Of a DNA stretch of 64,000 bases, positions 1-8,485 are shown in pieces (within the stretch, counting starts at the first letter, position 1; every line of letters begins with the position of its first letter). The notes beneath the pieces were generated by a model. The model saw only the letters and a program-made list of their open reading frames with translations, searched no databases and was not told the origin of the DNA. A program made the position numbers and the translations under genes. The stretch is taken from the NCBI RefSeq assembly GCF_000517105.1, contig NZ_KI912150.1, positions 126,096 to 190,095 on the forward strand, read 5' to 3'. The stretch is from Fischerella sp. PCC 9605 (GTDB taxonomy: Bacteria > Cyanobacteriota > Cyanobacteriia > Cyanobacteriales > Nostocaceae).

Positions 1-145
1 ACCTTTAACAAGGATGGGGTATCTAATACCGCGACCTGTTGAGAGATGAATTTGTATCCTGAGAAGGATGTTTTAAATATTACACTATGGCATTAAATGG
101 TAATTACACTAAAATTTTCTAGAAGTTATTAGTCTTAGAGGAAGC

Positions 146-520
146 ATGCCCCACGTATTATTAGTCGACGATGAAGAAGCTTTGCGAGAAAGCCTTTCTT
201 ACACCTTGCAAAAAGAAGGCTATACCGTCACAACAGCAGCAGATGGTCACAGTGCAATCAAACATTTTCACAAGCAAGTACCAGACGTAATATTATTAGA
301 CTTGATGCTGCCAGAGGTTGACGGCATGGAAGTTTGTTGGCGGATTCGCGCTTTTTCTGACGTGCCAATTGTGATGCTGACTGCTAAAGACCAAGACATA
401 GACAAAATTTGGGGGTTAGAGGCAGGAGCAGATGATTATGTCACAAAACCATTCAATACTCGCGAACTATTGGCACGCATTAAAGCAGTGCTGCGCCGTC
501 GTGCAGAAAAGCAATCTTAA
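146..520 (+). CDS. Receiver-only response regulator (OmpR-type receiver, no output domain)
   Basis: This is a two-component phospho-receiver of 124 residues. The acidic pocket is D8/D9, the phosphate-accepting aspartate is D52 (in ILLDLMLP), and T79 and K101 (in VTKPF) complete the active site. The C-terminus, LLARIKAVLRRR, is the linker normally found just before an OmpR winged helix, but a TAA follows eight residues after the last listed arginine run, so the DNA-binding half is absent. AGAGGAAG lies directly upstream of the ATG as a ribosome binding site. The histidine kinase begins immediately after the stop, so the two are almost certainly co-translated partners. It may act through protein contacts or in a phosphorelay; the output is unknown. 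Confidence 0.9.
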   Translation: MPHVLLVDDEEALRESLSYTLQKEGYTVTTAADGHSAIKHFHKQVPDVILLDLMLPEVDGMEVCWRIRAFSDVPIVMLTAKDQDIDKIWGLEAGADDYVTKPFNTRELLARIKAVLRRRAEKQS

Positions 521-523
521 TTG

Positions 524-1942
524 ATGATGGGTTGGTTACCAAAAATTAAGTGGAATTCCATTCACACCAAGCTCTTAGCTACTTACCTGCTGCTGACAAC
601 CTTGGGAACCTCGCTCATGGCAGGATACATCCTTTGGTCATTCTATGCTTATTTCATGAAAGCGAGGCAGGCAGAAATGCACAATTGGAGTACTGCGATC
701 GCTGAGAGTGTCGCTGATTCGTTGGAGGAAAATAAGCGCGAACGAGTAGAGCTACTCATGCAGCGCTACGGTGCAGCTGAGACCATTACAATACGTGTTT
801 TTAATAGCAAAGGTCAACTTATCGCTACATCTAACCCTCAGCAAGACCGACAAGTGAAGAACTGGCTAGCAGTACCTGGAGTAAGTGCAGCCCTAGAAAA
901 ACGAGAAGTGCAAGGTTTGGCAAAGGGAGTTTTGTCTAACGATGACAGGCTGTTTATTGCTCAGCCGATCGTGCGTAACGGTCAGTTACTGGGTGCATTG
1001 CGAATGTCTATCACCCTGCAACAATTTCAACGCCAGTTCGCCATAGTCATTTGGACAGTGCTGGGAACGTTGGTCTTTACAATTTTACTGTGTACTTTGA
1101 TTAGCGAGTGGCTGGCACGCAGCCTCTCCCGTCCAATTCAGACTATGAAAAACTTTGCGATTCGCCTAGGTAGCGGTCATTTTGGCGATAAGCTGCACAT
1201 TCGCCAAAGCAACGAGTTGGATCAGTTAGCACTAGAACTTAATCGTATGAGTGAACGCTTGGCTTCACTCGACCAAGAACGACGGGCATTTCTAGCAAAC
1301 GTCTCTCACGAACTCCGCACTCCCATCAGTAATGTCTTGGTGACGGTTGAAGCCCTCCGTGGTGGAGCTGCTTCCGATCCGGCGGTGCGCGATCGCTTTT
1401 TCCAAAATGTAGAAGACGAAACCAAACGACTCTCACGGCTAATTGGCGATCTGCTGGATTTGGGACGTTTGGAAGCTGGGGTGACACACCTAGAGAAACA
1501 AAATATCCCGCTTGCTAGTTTAATTAGCCGTGCAGTCAGGGCAGTGGAAACGCGGATGCAAAATTCGCAAATTTCCGCCCATGTAAACGTAGCTGACTTG
1601 CAAGTACAGGGTGATTCAGAACGGCTGTTGCAAGCATTTCTCAACTTGTTGGATAACGCCATTAAGCATTCAACCCCCAATTCCCGAATATTCATCACTG
1701 GGTACAAGCAAGATAAACAAGCAGTTGTGACAATCCGCGATCAAGGCCAAGGAATAAAAGACAGCGATCTTCCCCGGATTTTTGAGCAATTCTACACAGG
1801 CGATCGCTCTCGTAAAGGCCGGGGAGTGGGGTTAGGCTTGGCGATCGCCAAACGCATTATCGAAGCCCACGGAGGTAGCATTACTGCTAATAGCAAGTTC
1901 GGTGAGGGAGCCACATTCACTATTTATTTACCCTTACAGTAG
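524..1942 (+). CDS. Membrane sensor histidine kinase
   Basis: This is a transmembrane histidine kinase of about 472 residues. It has an N-terminal membrane helix (about 17-40), an extracytoplasmic sensor region with a PDC/Cache-like size (about 45-175), a second helix (about 176-198), HAMP, a HisKA box with the phosphorylated histidine in VSHELRTP (near residue 262), and a HATPase with N, G1 and G2 motifs (NLLDNAIKH, DQGQGIKDSD, GVGLGLAIAKR). TTG 521, ATG 524 and ATG 527 are all possible starts right after the stop of the receiver gene; ATG 524 is chosen. The tight coupling to the receiver protein makes them a cognate pair. The stimulus cannot be told from sequence. Confidence 0.9.
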   Translation: MMGWLPKIKWNSIHTKLLATYLLLTTLGTSLMAGYILWSFYAYFMKARQAEMHNWSTAIAESVADSLEENKRERVELLMQRYGAAETITIRVFNSKGQLIATSNPQQDRQVKNWLAVPGVSAALEKREVQGLAKGVLSNDDRLFIAQPIVRNGQLLGALRMSITLQQFQRQFAIVIWTVLGTLVFTILLCTLISEWLARSLSRPIQTMKNFAIRLGSGHFGDKLHIRQSNELDQLALELNRMSERLASLDQERRAFLANVSHELRTPISNVLVTVEALRGGAASDPAVRDRFFQNVEDETKRLSRLIGDLLDLGRLEAGVTHLEKQNIPLASLISRAVRAVETRMQNSQISAHVNVADLQVQGDSERLLQAFLNLLDNAIKHSTPNSRIFITGYKQDKQAVVTIRDQGQGIKDSDLPRIFEQFYTGDRSRKGRGVGLGLAIAKRIIEAHGGSITANSKFGEGATFTIYLPLQ

Positions 1943-2276
1943 GACAAGTAATATCCCCTATGTCTTTTGATAGAGTTTCTTAACTTTATATACTTTCCTC
2001 TGATAGAGGTTCGATACAACTATAGTAGTTACTGTGTGTATTAGAGCAACAAAGAAGATAGCAGATATTCAAATGCTGACCCTTGGAACTCAGGGAAAGT
2101 GCAGAGAGTGACAGTGAGCAACTCAATTTTGCACTCTTCAATTTACCTTTTTGGCAATCTAGTCTAGTTAAGTTTTAAAAATAAGCGCCTCACTTGAGAA
2201 TTAAAGGCAAGCAATTTGATATTGACGGTGTTTGCAAATTTATGTTGCAAATTTTAAGATAGTTTGGAGGGTAGAT
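1943..2276. other. Intergenic spacer, no gene seen
   Basis: AT-rich spacer between the kinase and the PRC-barrel gene. No ORF with a plausible start, RNA gene or strong hairpin was seen. It presumably holds the promoter of the PRC-barrel gene, whose GGAGGG Shine-Dalgarno lies at 2266-2271. Confidence 0.4.
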
Positions 2277-2777
2277 ATGGCTTTAGTTAAACTTGACACC
2301 TATTACCCTAATTACAAAGATGTTCTTGATAATATAGACATCAAAAATTTTGATGTCTATGGCAGCAACGACGAGAAAGTTGGTTCTGTGCAAAACATTT
2401 TAGTCGATGAAGATACAGGACGTTTCCGGTATCTAATCATTGATACTGGCTTTTGGGTATTTGGCAAGAAAGTACTGTTGCCCATTGGTATAGCAAGCAT
2501 CGATGAGTCACAACGGCGTGTAACTATTCCAGGGCTTACCAAACAACAAGTGGAAGACTTGCCAGAATTCACGGAAGACTTGGCGATCGACCGCGATTAT
2601 GAAGAAAGCGTGAGATCGATTTATCGTCCATCAATTTCAACATCCACTACAATGTCAAGTTACGACCGTGACAGTTACGACTATCAACAAGAGCCGTATT
2701 TCTATGATATGAGCCAAGAAGGTTCTGCAACATTTAGAACCTATGAAGAACGGCTAATTTCTGCAAAAGGACGTTAA
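2277..2777 (+). CDS. PRC-barrel domain protein
   Basis: This is a 166-residue soluble protein. The N-terminal half (about 22-95) is a PRC-barrel: a glycine-rich VGSVQNILVDEDTG turn, then RYLIIDTGFWVFGKKVLLP, which is the core signature of the family. The C-terminal third is Ser/Tyr/Asp-rich and probably disordered. An in-frame TTG exists at 2232, but ATG 2277 is preceded by GGAGGG at ideal spacing and starts with MALVKLDTYYP, so it is preferred. Cyanobacterial members are often stress-associated, but the role here is not known. A strong terminator follows at 2803. Confidence 0.85.
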   Translation: MALVKLDTYYPNYKDVLDNIDIKNFDVYGSNDEKVGSVQNILVDEDTGRFRYLIIDTGFWVFGKKVLLPIGIASIDESQRRVTIPGLTKQQVEDLPEFTEDLAIDRDYEESVRSIYRPSISTSTTMSSYDRDSYDYQQEPYFYDMSQEGSATFRTYEERLISAKGR

Positions 2778-2802
2778 TTAATAACTTGCATTAAAAGCAA
2801 TT

Positions 2803-2837
2803 AAGGCTAACCGCATAAAATGTGGCTAGCCTTTTTT
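2803..2837 (+). terminator. Rho-independent terminator
   Basis: AAGGCTAACCGCA pairs with TGTGGCTAGCCTT around a TAAAA loop (two G-U type mismatches in RNA), followed by a T run. It ends the PRC-barrel transcript and separates it from the convergent small gene at 2861. Confidence 0.8.
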
Positions 2838-2860
2838 AACAAAAATCCTAAATGTTATAC

Positions 2861-3115
2861 TTACAATATTGAGGAAGTATCTGGTCTAATTTCTACTCCA
2901 CCTTTGATACGGATTTTTTGTTGATCTGTAATCAAATCACGCAATTCATTTATTTCCACACCAATACCAAGACACGCTTGCTTTAGTTCTTGCATAAATG
3001 TATCTATATCGTCACCATAGCCACAGCTTTGTGCTGCAATTGCAACCCCGGTTGTAGCATTGGCTTTGGCACATTCGATTAGCTCTACACCACTAAGTTG
3101 TGATTGTGATGCCAT
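2861..3115 (-). CDS. Small hypothetical protein
   Basis: This 84-residue soluble protein begins MASQSQLSGVELIECAKANA and ends with a basic, hydrophilic stretch (QQKIRIKGGVEIRPDTSSIL). It has two cysteines (in IECAK and QSCGYGDD) and no membrane segment. It is probably real: it has a normal start and a composition like the neighbouring genes, and it is convergent with the PRC-barrel gene, with a terminator between them. It resembles small conserved cyanobacterial proteins of unknown function, but no named family is recognised. Confidence 0.6.
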   Translation of the reverse strand: MASQSQLSGVELIECAKANATTGVAIAAQSCGYGDDIDTFMQELKQACLGIGVEINELRDLITDQQKIRIKGGVEIRPDTSSIL

Positions 3116-3468
3116 AACTAAATTTTTACTTTCTACATTACAAGCAATATAATCAAGTCTTGGTCACTGGTACTCTATCTTTAGTTACAAGTTTAGCTTG
3201 CCATAGCAATTCTAAATCATTCGCGCTCATCTTTGTGTGCATCTTTTCTTTGTGTACTTTGCGTTATTTGTGGTTAGTTCAAAAAAACAACTTTCACAAA
3301 TCATCTTTTTATAACCTTGCGTCCTTTTTTCTTTGGTAATGCCAAGAATAAAATTCCATATAAATCTATCTAAAGATAGAGATAACACCTTGATAGAATA
3401 ATCAGTCTTTGAGGGGCTTTATTAAATAGAAAAACACTGTAATTTTAAAAGATAAAAATTCGGCGCAA
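3116..3468. other. Intergenic spacer, no gene seen
   Basis: AT-rich spacer. It contains low-complexity text of the CTTTGTGT / ACTTTGCG kind that recurs elsewhere in the window (for example near 52155 and 57390) and an imperfect palindrome near 3363-3384 (CTATCTAAAGATAG). No ORF or RNA gene was supported. Confidence 0.35.
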
Positions 3469-4599
3469 TTGCTGAAATCGCGAGAACATGGAGGCAGGCT
3501 TGTGCGCTTCGGGCAATTGATTGGTTTATTTGCTGTCATCATATCTGTTTACATATTATGGCAAATCCGGCAAATCCTGCTGGTAGTGTTTGCTGCGGTA
3601 GTATTGGCAACAGTCTTAAACGAGCTTGTGCAATTTTTACAAAGATTTCGCATCAAGCGAGGCTTTGCCATTGCTATATCAATAATTCTTCTACTGGTCA
3701 TTGTAATAGGCTTTTTCGCACTAGTTGTACCAAATATTATTAACCAATTACAAGAATTAACTAGCCTTATACCTACAGTCTCAGAACGAATACGTTTGTG
3801 GAATGAATGGTTACAAAATAAAATTCCGGCACAGTGGGTAGAGGAAGTTCGCGGTCTCACTTATCTCACTCAAGGTTTGCAAACTTGGTTAAATCAACTG
3901 CTTAACAACTTTTTTGCGTTAATCAGTAGCTCACTGACTGTTGTTTTAACATTTTTATTCTTCCTTGTTTTAACAATCATGTTATTAACAAATCCCCCAC
4001 CATATCGACGGGGGTTTATAATGCTATTTCCTGCTTTTTACCGTCGGCGAGTGGATGAGATTCTTTCTGAGTGCCAGACTTCTTTAAAAGGTTGGATCAA
4101 AGGCACACTTTTAACAATGTTACTCATCGGGTTCTTGAGCTATATCGGGTTATTAATTTTAAGAGTGAGACTACCGCTAATTAATGCAATTTTGGCAGGA
4201 TTATTAGAGTTTATCCCTAATGTTGGCCCCACCTTGAGTGTCATTCCACCCCTGCTACTGGCGTTACTTGATACCCCTTGGAAAGCTGTTTTAGTGGTAG
4301 TATTATACTTTATCATTCAGCAGATTGAAAGCTTGATTGTAGTGCCTTTAATCATGGAAAATCAGGTGTCTTTACTACCAGCAGTTACTTTGGTAGCAGT
4401 CGTAATTTTCGGAAGTTTTTTCGGGTTATTAGGTGTATTCCTAGCTATTCCCTTAGTGATTGTGCTGCAAATTTGGATCAAAGAAGTTTTGATCAAAGAT
4501 ATACTGAACCAATGGCAGGGAGACACAAAAAAATATTACGAGCAAGAAAAACCAACAGCGATCGCACATCACAAATCTAATTCTTCTGTGGAAAAATAG
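3469..4599 (+). CDS. AI-2E family transporter (PerM/YdiK-like permease)
   Basis: This is an integral membrane protein of 376 residues with about eight hydrophobic segments. It has the AI-2E/UPF0118 signature near the end: LLEFIPNVGPTLSVIPPLLLA, then a QQIES stretch and the LGVFLAIPLVIVLQ helix. Family members export small molecules or act as antiporters; the substrate is not predictable. The frame opens at TTG 3469; GTG 3502 is the other candidate, as no in-frame ATG lies near the N-terminus. The TAG stop lies inside a truncated copy of a miniature repeat (see 4595). Confidence 0.88.
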   Translation: MLKSREHGGRLVRFGQLIGLFAVIISVYILWQIRQILLVVFAAVVLATVLNELVQFLQRFRIKRGFAIAISIILLLVIVIGFFALVVPNIINQLQELTSLIPTVSERIRLWNEWLQNKIPAQWVEEVRGLTYLTQGLQTWLNQLLNNFFALISSSLTVVLTFLFFLVLTIMLLTNPPPYRRGFIMLFPAFYRRRVDEILSECQTSLKGWIKGTLLTMLLIGFLSYIGLLILRVRLPLINAILAGLLEFIPNVGPTLSVIPPLLLALLDTPWKAVLVVVLYFIIQQIESLIVVPLIMENQVSLLPAVTLVAVVIFGSFFGLLGVFLAIPLVIVLQIWIKEVLIKDILNQWQGDTKKYYEQEKPTAIAHHKSNSSVEK

Positions 4600-4665
4600 A
4601 TCGGCACGAATAAAGTTAACTCATGAGGGTCGTCATTTGTCATTTGTCATTGGGTAGGAGCATAG
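4595..4665 (+). repeat. Truncated copy of TA-bounded miniature element
   Basis: The left end reads AAATAGATCGGCACGAATAA and continues into repeated GTCATTT heptamers. It matches the left part of the complete copy at 59175-59306 and, inverted, the right part of the copy at 17359-17495. The right terminal repeat is missing here. The stop codon of the AI-2E gene (4597-4599) lies in the terminal repeat. Confidence 0.65.
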
Positions 4666-4674
4666 AATTTTATA

Positions 4675-4913
4675 GTCCCCCTTGCTAAGGCAGGGCTGTT
4701 TCATTCCCTAAAAGGCTCTGATTTACAAGCGTCTAAGTCAAAAAAATCAGGTGATGAAAAAATCTGATTGGACAAGAAAATGGCGATCGCACTCAAATTT
4801 TCTGGTCTTTGCGGTGATTTTTCGCTCACCAACTTCAGCAAATTTTACAGCGAGTACTCTTGACAAAATCCTTACCTGCTCGAATGAAACAGCCCTGCTT
4901 TTTAAGGGGGGTT
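4675..4913. repeat. MITE-like segment with long inverted arms
   Basis: GCAGGGCTGTTTCATTC at 4690-4706 is exactly inverted at 4882-4898. The arms extend outward through C-rich and G-rich flanks (CCCCCTT on the left, AAGGGGGG on the right). The roughly 175-bp interior has a HIP1 site and only weak overlapping ORFs. The structure suggests a non-autonomous element, or two facing copies of a dispersed repeat. Confidence 0.5.
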
Positions 4914-4970
4914 GGGGGGATCTTCGGAATATACATAGCCAGCCCAACCGTACTTGAGCAAAGGAAAAAT

Positions 4971-6290
4971 TTACTGGTTTTGGGCTGGACGAGGTGCCAG
5001 TTGGACTGTGACTTGCTGAGTCTGTCCATTACGTAAAAGTTGTATTTGCAAGTTGCTACCAATACCGCTTTTATCAGCTATTTGCTGAATTTCTTCCGCT
5101 GTAGTAACTGGTTGGTTGTTGATTTGCTGGATGACATCTCCCGATCGCAATCCTGCTCGATCTGCTGGAGAACCAGGAACGACACGGATAATGACAACTC
5201 CTCTGTCTGCTTCCACGCGAATATCACTATTGGGAAGATTGTTAATTCTTTGCCTAACATCTGGTGTGAGGCTTACCATTTCAATACCTATGTAAGGATA
5301 TTCAACTTTGCCTTCGGTAATCAATTGTTGGGCAATTCTTTGTGCTCTGTCGATAGGAATGGCAAAGCCTATCCCTTGAGCACCTTGGATAATAGCAGTG
5401 TTGACGCCAATAACTTGACCGCGAGCATTTAAAAGAGGCCCGCCGGAGTTACCAGGATTAATAGCTGCATCAGTTTGAATAAAGCCAGCGCCTCGATCGG
5501 AAATTCCAAAATCGCTGACAGAGCGATCTACCGCACTAACAACGCCTACTGTCACAGTTTCTTGCAAACCTAAGGGATTGCCAATAGCGATCGCCCATTG
5601 TCCTGGTCGCACTTGCTCGGAATTTCCCAATTCTAAAGTTGGCAAATTCTGAGCAGGAACCTGCACCACTGCAATATCTGATACGGTGTCTGTTCCTAGT
5701 ACTTTACCTTCAAAAGTTTGACCGTTAGAAAAAGTTACCGTAACTGTATCAGCATTGTTGACTACGTGAGCATTAGTCAAAATTTGGCCATTAGGATTGA
5801 TGACAAAACCAGAGCCAACTCCGCGCACAACTCGCTCTTGCGGCTGTGTTGGTATCCGGTCGCCAAAAAACCGCCGAAAGAACGGATCGTTAAAAACCTC
5901 CGGAAGTTCGGGTCTTACGGTTCGAGCAGTATTAATTCGTACTACAGCTGGTTCTACTTTTTCTACAACTGCAACTACAAAATTGGTGTCTTCTGGAGTT
6001 GGTGTCAGTGGGCGATCGCCAGCTTCTTCCGTTCGTTGCACTTGGGGGGAAGTGTCGCGTGCAGATGGAATAATTCGATCAAATTCGACTGCACAACCAC
6101 TTAACAACCCGATTCCTGTTGTCATCAGCGCTAGCAATAAGTGAGTTGCGCCTTTGTGCTCCCAAAGTTTCGACTTTTGATTATTTGTTTTCGCTAATGC
6201 ATCTATCTTAAGGTTGATAAATTGCAGATTAAGCTCAGAACAATTAAACTCAGAAGGATTCTGATTATTATTTCTACTTGTTGTTCGCAT
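4971..6290 (-). CDS. Deg/HtrA-family serine protease with PDZ domain
   Basis: This is a trypsin-fold envelope protease of 439 residues. The catalytic triad is H175 (in LTNAHVV), D205 (in TVSDIAVV) and S282 (in NPGNSGGPLLN). A single PDZ domain follows (about 335-430, GVVIIRVVPGSPADRAGL), giving the HhoA/HhoB/HtrA layout of cyanobacteria. Residues 48-66 form a hydrophobic segment ending in LLSGC, a good lipobox with C66, so the mature protein may be a lipoprotein; the 45 residues before it are unusually long for a signal peptide and the real start may be later, though no in-frame ATG precedes the hydrophobic core except the first. Likely role: degradation or refolding of damaged envelope proteins. 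Confidence 0.93.
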   Translation of the reverse strand: MRTTSRNNNQNPSEFNCSELNLQFINLKIDALAKTNNQKSKLWEHKGATHLLLALMTTGIGLLSGCAVEFDRIIPSARDTSPQVQRTEEAGDRPLTPTPEDTNFVVAVVEKVEPAVVRINTARTVRPELPEVFNDPFFRRFFGDRIPTQPQERVVRGVGSGFVINPNGQILTNAHVVNNADTVTVTFSNGQTFEGKVLGTDTVSDIAVVQVPAQNLPTLELGNSEQVRPGQWAIAIGNPLGLQETVTVGVVSAVDRSVSDFGISDRGAGFIQTDAAINPGNSGGPLLNARGQVIGVNTAIIQGAQGIGFAIPIDRAQRIAQQLITEGKVEYPYIGIEMVSLTPDVRQRINNLPNSDIRVEADRGVVIIRVVPGSPADRAGLRSGDVIQQINNQPVTTAEEIQQIADKSGIGSNLQIQLLRNGQTQQVTVQLAPRPAQNQ

Positions 6291-6710
6291 ATGACTTTAT
6301 TTTGATTAGATATAAGTTAGTTAAATCCCTATTTAAAATACTGATGCTTTTTTGGCTATTTCACCTCTACCATCAGAAATTTCCTAGCTATTAATTACCA
6401 ACATCGATAGCTTTTATATAATTTTATCCAAGAAATAATTGTTATTTCTGCTTATTTAGGAGAATTATCGGAATATTTCCCCAAATATTTTTGATTTATA
6501 CCAATATTTCATTTCATTACTTGGATAGAAAATTTGACTCAGCTTACTTACGATAGAGGCTGGAGAGAAGCTCAGGAGTTATCCTATTAATTGAAGAAAG
6601 CAGAATAAAATCAATTTTGTTGGGGATTCAAACTCCTCTGTTGGTTGTGAGGATAGCTATTTGGCTCATAGTGGATTGCTGTTAGTTTTTATATCTGAGC
6701 TGCAAACCTG
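6291..6710. other. Intergenic spacer, no gene seen
   Basis: AT-rich region between the divergent protease and lipoprotein genes. It should contain both promoters. No ORF, RNA gene or strong repeat was recognised. Confidence 0.35.
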
Positions 6711-6731
6711 ATGAAATCAGAGGAAGAGAAC

Positions 6732-6905
6732 ATGAATAGCTCAATCGCCAAAATCTTCATGTCTTTAGCTACATCCATAGCTGTTCTGACACTGGCAGTA
6801 GCATGTGATTCAGGTTACGAATATGAAGAAGACGATCGCTATAATAGTACAGTCCCAGAAAATCAACAGTTTGTGACACCAACAGCTATTTATTATCAAG
6901 CATAA
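6732..6905 (+). CDS. Small putative lipoprotein
   Basis: The peptide has 57 residues from ATG 6732 (64 from ATG 6711). It starts MNSSIAKIFMSLATS, has a hydrophobic stretch ending in LAVAC (lipobox cysteine), then an acidic mature part (YEYEEDDRYNSTVPE). GAGGAAGAG upstream of 6732 supports that start over 6711. The next gene begins 31 bases later on the same strand. The function is unknown. Confidence 0.6.
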   Translation: MNSSIAKIFMSLATSIAVLTLAVACDSGYEYEEDDRYNSTVPENQQFVTPTAIYYQA

Positions 6906-6936
6906 ATTCATCTTTCAGTTGTACTGAGATAACGAG

Positions 6937-7704
6937 GTGAAGGCTATTGCAGTATCGTTTCTATCCGCTCCTAGTAATTTCGTTTTATCAGCATTAATTG
7001 CAATTGGTTTAGCACTGACACATCTATATTCTGGTAGATTGAGGTTTAAAAGAATTCCTCGCAGTCGCTGGCTGAGTGCTGCTGGTGGAGTATCAGTTGC
7101 TTACGTTTTTGTGCATATCTTGCCGGAGTTAAGTCAACACCAAAACGTATTGCAAGATTTAGGAGAAGGAATAATTCCTTTTGTAGAACATCATGTCTAC
7201 TTAATAGCTCTGTTGGGGCTAATTGTATTTTATGGGCTGGAGCGGATAGCTAAGTTATCTCGTCAGCGTCGTCACCAGGAAGGTAAAGGTGATGTCACCA
7301 CTACATCTGTATTTTGGCTGCACATTATCTCTTTTGCCATTTACAATGCTTTGATTGGATACTTGCTGCTACATCGGGAAGAACAGGGTATTACCAGTTT
7401 GCTGCTATTTGCTTTGGCAATGGCAATGCACTTTGTCGTTAATGACGATGGTTTGCGCGAACACCATAAGCATGTCTACGATCGCATCGGTCGTTGGATA
7501 CTAGCAGCAGCAATTATTATCGGTTGGGTGCTGGGTAGCAGTACTGAAATTGACCAGGCAGCGATCGCGGTTTTATTTGCCTTTTTAGCGGGGGGAGTTG
7601 TTCTCAATGTTCTCAAGGAAGAACTACCAGAAGAACGAGAAAGCCGCTTTTGGTCATTTGTCTTGGGTGCGGCAATTTACACTGCTCTCCTGCTAGCTTT
7701 GTAG
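6937..7704 (+). CDS. ZIP-like integral membrane protein
   Basis: This is a 255-residue membrane protein with about seven or eight hydrophobic helices. The segment SVAYVFVHILPELSQ and the late segment FLAGGVVLNVLKEELPEE resemble transmembrane regions of ZIP-type metal transporters, and there are histidine clusters (VEHHVY, REHHKHVYD). The family assignment is tentative because the canonical ZIP HxxxE pairs are not all evident. It starts at GTG 6937 with GAGG overlapping it, 31 bases after the small lipoprotein gene. Confidence 0.6.
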   Translation: MKAIAVSFLSAPSNFVLSALIAIGLALTHLYSGRLRFKRIPRSRWLSAAGGVSVAYVFVHILPELSQHQNVLQDLGEGIIPFVEHHVYLIALLGLIVFYGLERIAKLSRQRRHQEGKGDVTTTSVFWLHIISFAIYNALIGYLLLHREEQGITSLLLFALAMAMHFVVNDDGLREHHKHVYDRIGRWILAAAIIIGWVLGSSTEIDQAAIAVLFAFLAGGVVLNVLKEELPEERESRFWSFVLGAAIYTALLLAL

Positions 7705-7727
7705 TATGAGCGATCGCAGTGGGTGGA

Positions 7728-8117
7728 TCAATCATCCTCATACTCTGCCCAAGAATTGGGAGTTTCTGACACCGCAACCTTTAACTGTACATCTGGTGGC
7801 ACTCGCTTCTTAGTTTCGTCATAAATATACTTAGCAATCATCTCAGCAGTTGTTTCGTACTCGGGAGGCAAGACTTCGTTAAGCACGCAATGATCGAGTC
7901 CTCCCTTGGAAACATCTTGCTTAGCCCAGCGCAAGGTTCTAAAATCAGACACCATAACTGGGTGCGGACAGTATTGTGAAGAATGCAGTTTTGTTGAAGT
8001 TGCTTCGATTCGCACTTTGTAAGTATGCCCATGCATCCGACCGCACGGGCCATCGTAATCTTTGATGTAGTGGGCACTGTCAAACGAGAATTCAGTTACT
8101 AATTTCCATTTGGGCAT
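7728..8117 (-). CDS. queD: 6-carboxytetrahydropterin synthase-like protein (QueD/PTPS family)
   Basis: This is a T-fold enzyme of 129 residues. Zinc ligands are H16 (FDSAHY) and H29 and H31 in the CGRMHGHTY motif; C25, four residues before the first His of HGH, is the catalytic cysteine in the QueD pattern CxxxHGHxY. GLDHCVLNE supplies the later Asp-His pair and SETPNSWAEY the substrate-binding glutamate. An in-frame ATG at 8237 would add 40 residues without family similarity; ATG 8117, with GAGG upstream, gives the normal length. Expected reaction: dihydroneopterin triphosphate to 6-carboxytetrahydropterin in queuosine synthesis. PTPS-type activity is possible. Confidence 0.8.
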   Translation of the reverse strand: MPKWKLVTEFSFDSAHYIKDYDGPCGRMHGHTYKVRIEATSTKLHSSQYCPHPVMVSDFRTLRWAKQDVSKGGLDHCVLNEVLPPEYETTAEMIAKYIYDETKKRVPPDVQLKVAVSETPNSWAEYEDD

Positions 8118-8485
8118 GTTGCTATTGCCTCGCAGCCAATTCCGAAACAAATATAAGACTATATCTTTGTTCATCCTAGCTGTGCGGTCAGGCTTCTTGG
8201 GGTAAGCTGATGTGCATTTAACTTGCATTCTTCTCAACCAGGGATGTCAGAATTCAGGAGTCAAAATACACAAGCCTCTTGTCTGGTAAATTCTGAATTC
8301 CCAATCCTAACTAAATATGCAACTTAAATGCCAATTAGCTTAGTACAACATTTCGTAAGTTCGCGCGCGAAATTTTTGCACAAAGACTCCGCTACCTGGT
8401 GCGTTTACCTTTGCGAGCCTCTGCGTTTCAAATCGCTACTTTTTTATGCAAAGCTGTACTTAGTACTCTTATCGCGTCAGGTATT

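Noticed and set aside
1-145. Possible gene end or RNA at the left edge
   Set aside because: No ORF of meaningful length or RNA structure could be supported in the 145 bases.
1306-1707. Long reverse-strand frame across the first kinase gene
   Set aside because: It is the antisense shadow of the conserved HisKA and HATPase region and has no family features.
4747-5062. Three small overlapping frames around the inverted-repeat element
   Set aside because: They lie in repeat sequence or in antisense to the Deg protease end and show low-complexity text without homology.
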